The notes under the pieces were generated by a model. That model searched no databases. It was not told where the DNA came from and worked only from the letters and a program-made list of their open reading frames with translations. Position numbers and translations under genes: made by a program. 17,491 nt of DNA from DATFLK01 sp035267815 (GTDB taxonomy: Bacteria > Pseudomonadota > Zetaproteobacteria > Mariprofundales > Mariprofundaceae). The stretch is from NCBI GenBank assembly GCA_035267815.1, contig DATFLK010000018.1, positions 1-17,491 of the forward strand. Reading direction: 5' to 3'. This document shows, piece by piece, positions 15,852 through 17,491 of the stretch (position 1 is its first letter; each line of letters opens with the position of its first letter).

Positions 15852-15910
15852 GGTTGAGTGACTGGCCTTACTTCAACTGCTCCAGATCACGGACACCACC
15901 GCGGTCGGCG
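15822..15910. repeat. Direct repeat, proximal copy: terminator plus true ilvD 3' end
   Basis: The counterpart of 14633-14722. It contains the functional last codons and stop of ilvD (from 15868) and the ilvD terminator. The 173 bases between it and the bax start codon region hold no gene that I can support. Confidence 0.8.
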
Positions 15911-17491
15911 CTGGTGGTCAGGGCGGCGTAGGCCAGCAGCGCCTTGGAGACAACGCGTTCGCGACTGACCGGCTTCCAGGCTTCTGTACCCTTCGCGTTT
16001 ATCGCTGCACGACGCTCGGCCAGCATCTCATCGGAGACGGCCAGCTGGATGGAGCGATTGGGGATATCAATCTCGATCGTGTCCCCCTCCTCGATCAGAC
16101 CGATAGCACCGCCGCCCGCAGCCTCCGGCGAAACATGGCCGATGGAGAGCCCCGATGTACCACCCGAAAAGCGACCGTCGGTAAGCAGCGCGCAGGACTT
16201 GCCGAGCCCCTTGGATTTCAGATAGGAGGTCGGGTAGAGCATCTCCTGCATGCCGGGACCGCCCTTCGGCCCCTCGTAGCGGATCACGACGACATCACCC
16301 GGCTTCACCTGGTCGTTCAGGATGCCGGTCACCGCATCGTCCTGGCTCTCGTAGACGCGGGCGCGGCCGGTGAACTTCCAGATCGACTCGTCCACGCCGG
16401 CCGTCTTCACGATGCAGCCGTTCTCGGCGATGTTGCCGTAGAGCACGGCCAGACCGCCCTCCTTCGAATAGGCATGCTCATAGTCACGAATACAGCCCCC
16501 CTCGCGGTCCAGATCAAGCGATTTGTAACGCTCGGCCTGCGAGAAAGCCTCCTGCGTGGGAATGCCACCGGGAGCGGCGCGGTAGAGATGATGCGCCTCC
16601 TCGTTGTTGGCGTCCGTCACATCCCACTCTTTGAGCGCATTGCCGATCGTCTGCGCATGCACCGTCGGCACGTGGGCGTGCAGGAGCCCGGCGCGCTCCA
16701 GCTCGGCAAGAATACCCATGATGCCGCCGGCGCGGTGCACATCCTCCATGTGGTAGAGCTGTGTGGAGGGTGCCACCTTGCAGAGGTTCGGTACCTGCTT
16801 GGAGAGCCGGTCGATATCTTCCATAGTAAACTCGACCTCCGCCTCCTGCGCGCAGGCGAGCAGATGCAGTACGGTATTGGTGGAGCCACCCATAGCAATA
16901 TCAAGCATCATGGCGTTCTCGAAGGCCTCAAAGGTGGCGATCGATCGCGGCAGCACGCTTTCATCCTCCTGCTCGTAGTAACGGCGGGCGTTGTCGACAA
17001 TCAGCCTCCCGGCGCGCAGGAAGAGCTCGCGACGGTCGGCATGGGTAGCGACGAGCGAACCATTGCCGGGCAGCGAGAGACCCAGTGCCTCGGTCAAACA
17101 GTTCATCGAATTGGCTGTGAACATGCCGGAGCAGGAGCCGCAGGTCGGACAAGCCGAGCGTTCCACCGCCGCCACATCCTCGTCTGTCTCGTTCGGATCT
17201 GCCGCCATGACCATGGCATCGACGAGATCGAGATGGCGGTCTCGGTTCTTCAGCGTAATCTTGCCCGCCTCCATCGGCCCACCGGAGACGAAGACGGCAG
17301 GAATGTTCAGCCGCATCGCGGCCATCAGCATGCCGGGTGTGATCTTGTCACAGTTGGAGATACAAACCATCGCATCGACGGTGTGGGCGTTGACCATGTA
17401 CTCGACTGAATCGGCAATCAGGTCGCGGCTCGGCAAGCTGTAGAGCATGCCGCCGTGGCCCATGGCGATGCCATCATCGATGGCGATCGTA
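15868..17491 (-). CDS. ilvD: Dihydroxy-acid dehydratase (5' end beyond window)
   Basis: The visible 541-codon part starts mid-gene at TIAIDDGIAMGHGGM; about 75 N-terminal residues are outside the window. IlvD dehydrates 2,3-dihydroxy-isovalerate and 2,3-dihydroxy-3-methylvalerate to the 2-keto acids of valine and isoleucine synthesis in the cytosol. Family landmarks are CISNCDKITPGM and CPTCGSCSGMFTANSMNCL with the Fe-S cysteines, GLSLPGNGS, GGSTNTVLHL, GPKGGPGMQEM and the C-terminal DGRFSGGTSGLSIGHVSPEAA segment. The related 6-phosphogluconate dehydratase (Edd) is excluded by the C-terminal motifs and overall match to IlvD. No break is seen, and a strong terminator follows. No other branched-chain gene lies in the window. 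Confidence 0.98.
   Translation of the reverse strand, partial: TIAIDDGIAMGHGGMLYSLPSRDLIADSVEYMVNAHTVDAMVCISNCDKITPGMLMAAMRLNIPAVFVSGGPMEAGKITLKNRDRHLDLVDAMVMAADPNETDEDVAAVERSACPTCGSCSGMFTANSMNCLTEALGLSLPGNGSLVATHADRRELFLRAGRLIVDNARRYYEQEDESVLPRSIATFEAFENAMMLDIAMGGSTNTVLHLLACAQEAEVEFTMEDIDRLSKQVPNLCKVAPSTQLYHMEDVHRAGGIMGILAELERAGLLHAHVPTVHAQTIGNALKEWDVTDANNEEAHHLYRAAPGGIPTQEAFSQAERYKSLDLDREGGCIRDYEHAYSKEGGLAVLYGNIAENGCIVKTAGVDESIWKFTGRARVYESQDDAVTGILNDQVKPGDVVVIRYEGPKGGPGMQEMLYPTSYLKSKGLGKSCALLTDGRFSGGTSGLSIGHVSPEAAGGGAIGLIEEGDTIEIDIPNRSIQLAVSDEMLAERRAAINAKGTEAWKPVSRERVVSKALLAYAALTTSADRGGVRDLEQLK

Noticed and set aside
16135..17409. A 424-codon open frame on the plus strand across ilvD.
   Set aside because: It is antisense to a strongly conserved gene; long antisense frames are common in GC-rich coding DNA, and the peptide shows no family features.

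Overview
The window comes from a moderately GC-rich member of the Pseudomonadota. The gene set (purT, Hsp15-type S4 protein, Bax, MarC, IlvD) fits a gammaproteobacterium or a sister lineage such as Zetaproteobacteria; I cannot fix the genus from sequence alone. No RNA gene, CRISPR array, integrase or transposase was seen. Most genes lie on the minus strand.

Region 1 (1-9119, minus strand) is a cyclic-di-GMP signalling block. Read in the direction of transcription it holds: a membrane-anchored GGDEF-EAL protein (9119-7545); a good sigma70-type promoter (7412-7441); and a tightly packed operon of a soluble multi-PAS/GAF histidine kinase (7343-4470), a DivK/CheY-like single receiver (4473-4090), a receiver-PAS-PAS-GAF-GGDEF-EAL protein (4093-968) and a small PAS protein with a C-terminal four-cysteine motif (944-360). 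The first three overlap by ATGA; the fourth follows after 23 bases. The likely logic is that the kinase phosphorylates one or both receivers and the last receiver controls c-di-GMP breakdown: its EAL residues are intact, but its GGDEF motif is ruined. The neighbouring 9119-7545 protein looks competent for both activities and has a product-inhibition site. Beyond the operon, the first 33 codons of a 6-phosphogluconate dehydrogenase run off the left edge.

Region 2 (9327-11402) holds a MarC-family membrane protein (minus) and, divergent from it, a two-gene plus-strand unit of a lipoprotein and a double ChrR-type cupin protein.

Region 3 (11415-13256) holds damaged genes. purT carries a one-base insertion near codon 86. 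Divergent from it, behind a good promoter, lies an SPW-repeat membrane protein gene with two tryptophan codons turned into stops plus a frameshift, followed by a strong terminator.

Region 4 (13424-14607) holds two tiny tandem single-span membrane proteins that are absent from usual gene calls, a convergent Hsp15-like S4 RNA-binding protein, and an IsdG-like haem-degrading monooxygenase with its catalytic triad intact.

Region 5 (14633-17491) holds ilvD (5' end outside the window) and, downstream of it, a Bax-like glucosaminidase gene of lower GC. The bax segment is bracketed by two direct repeats of about 90 bases, each made of the ilvD 3' end plus its terminator. The distal copy is a decayed relic of the ilvD tail. 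This is the most unusual structure in the window and looks like the footprint of a gene insertion at the ilvD 3' end.

No gene-free stretch exceeds about 265 bases.
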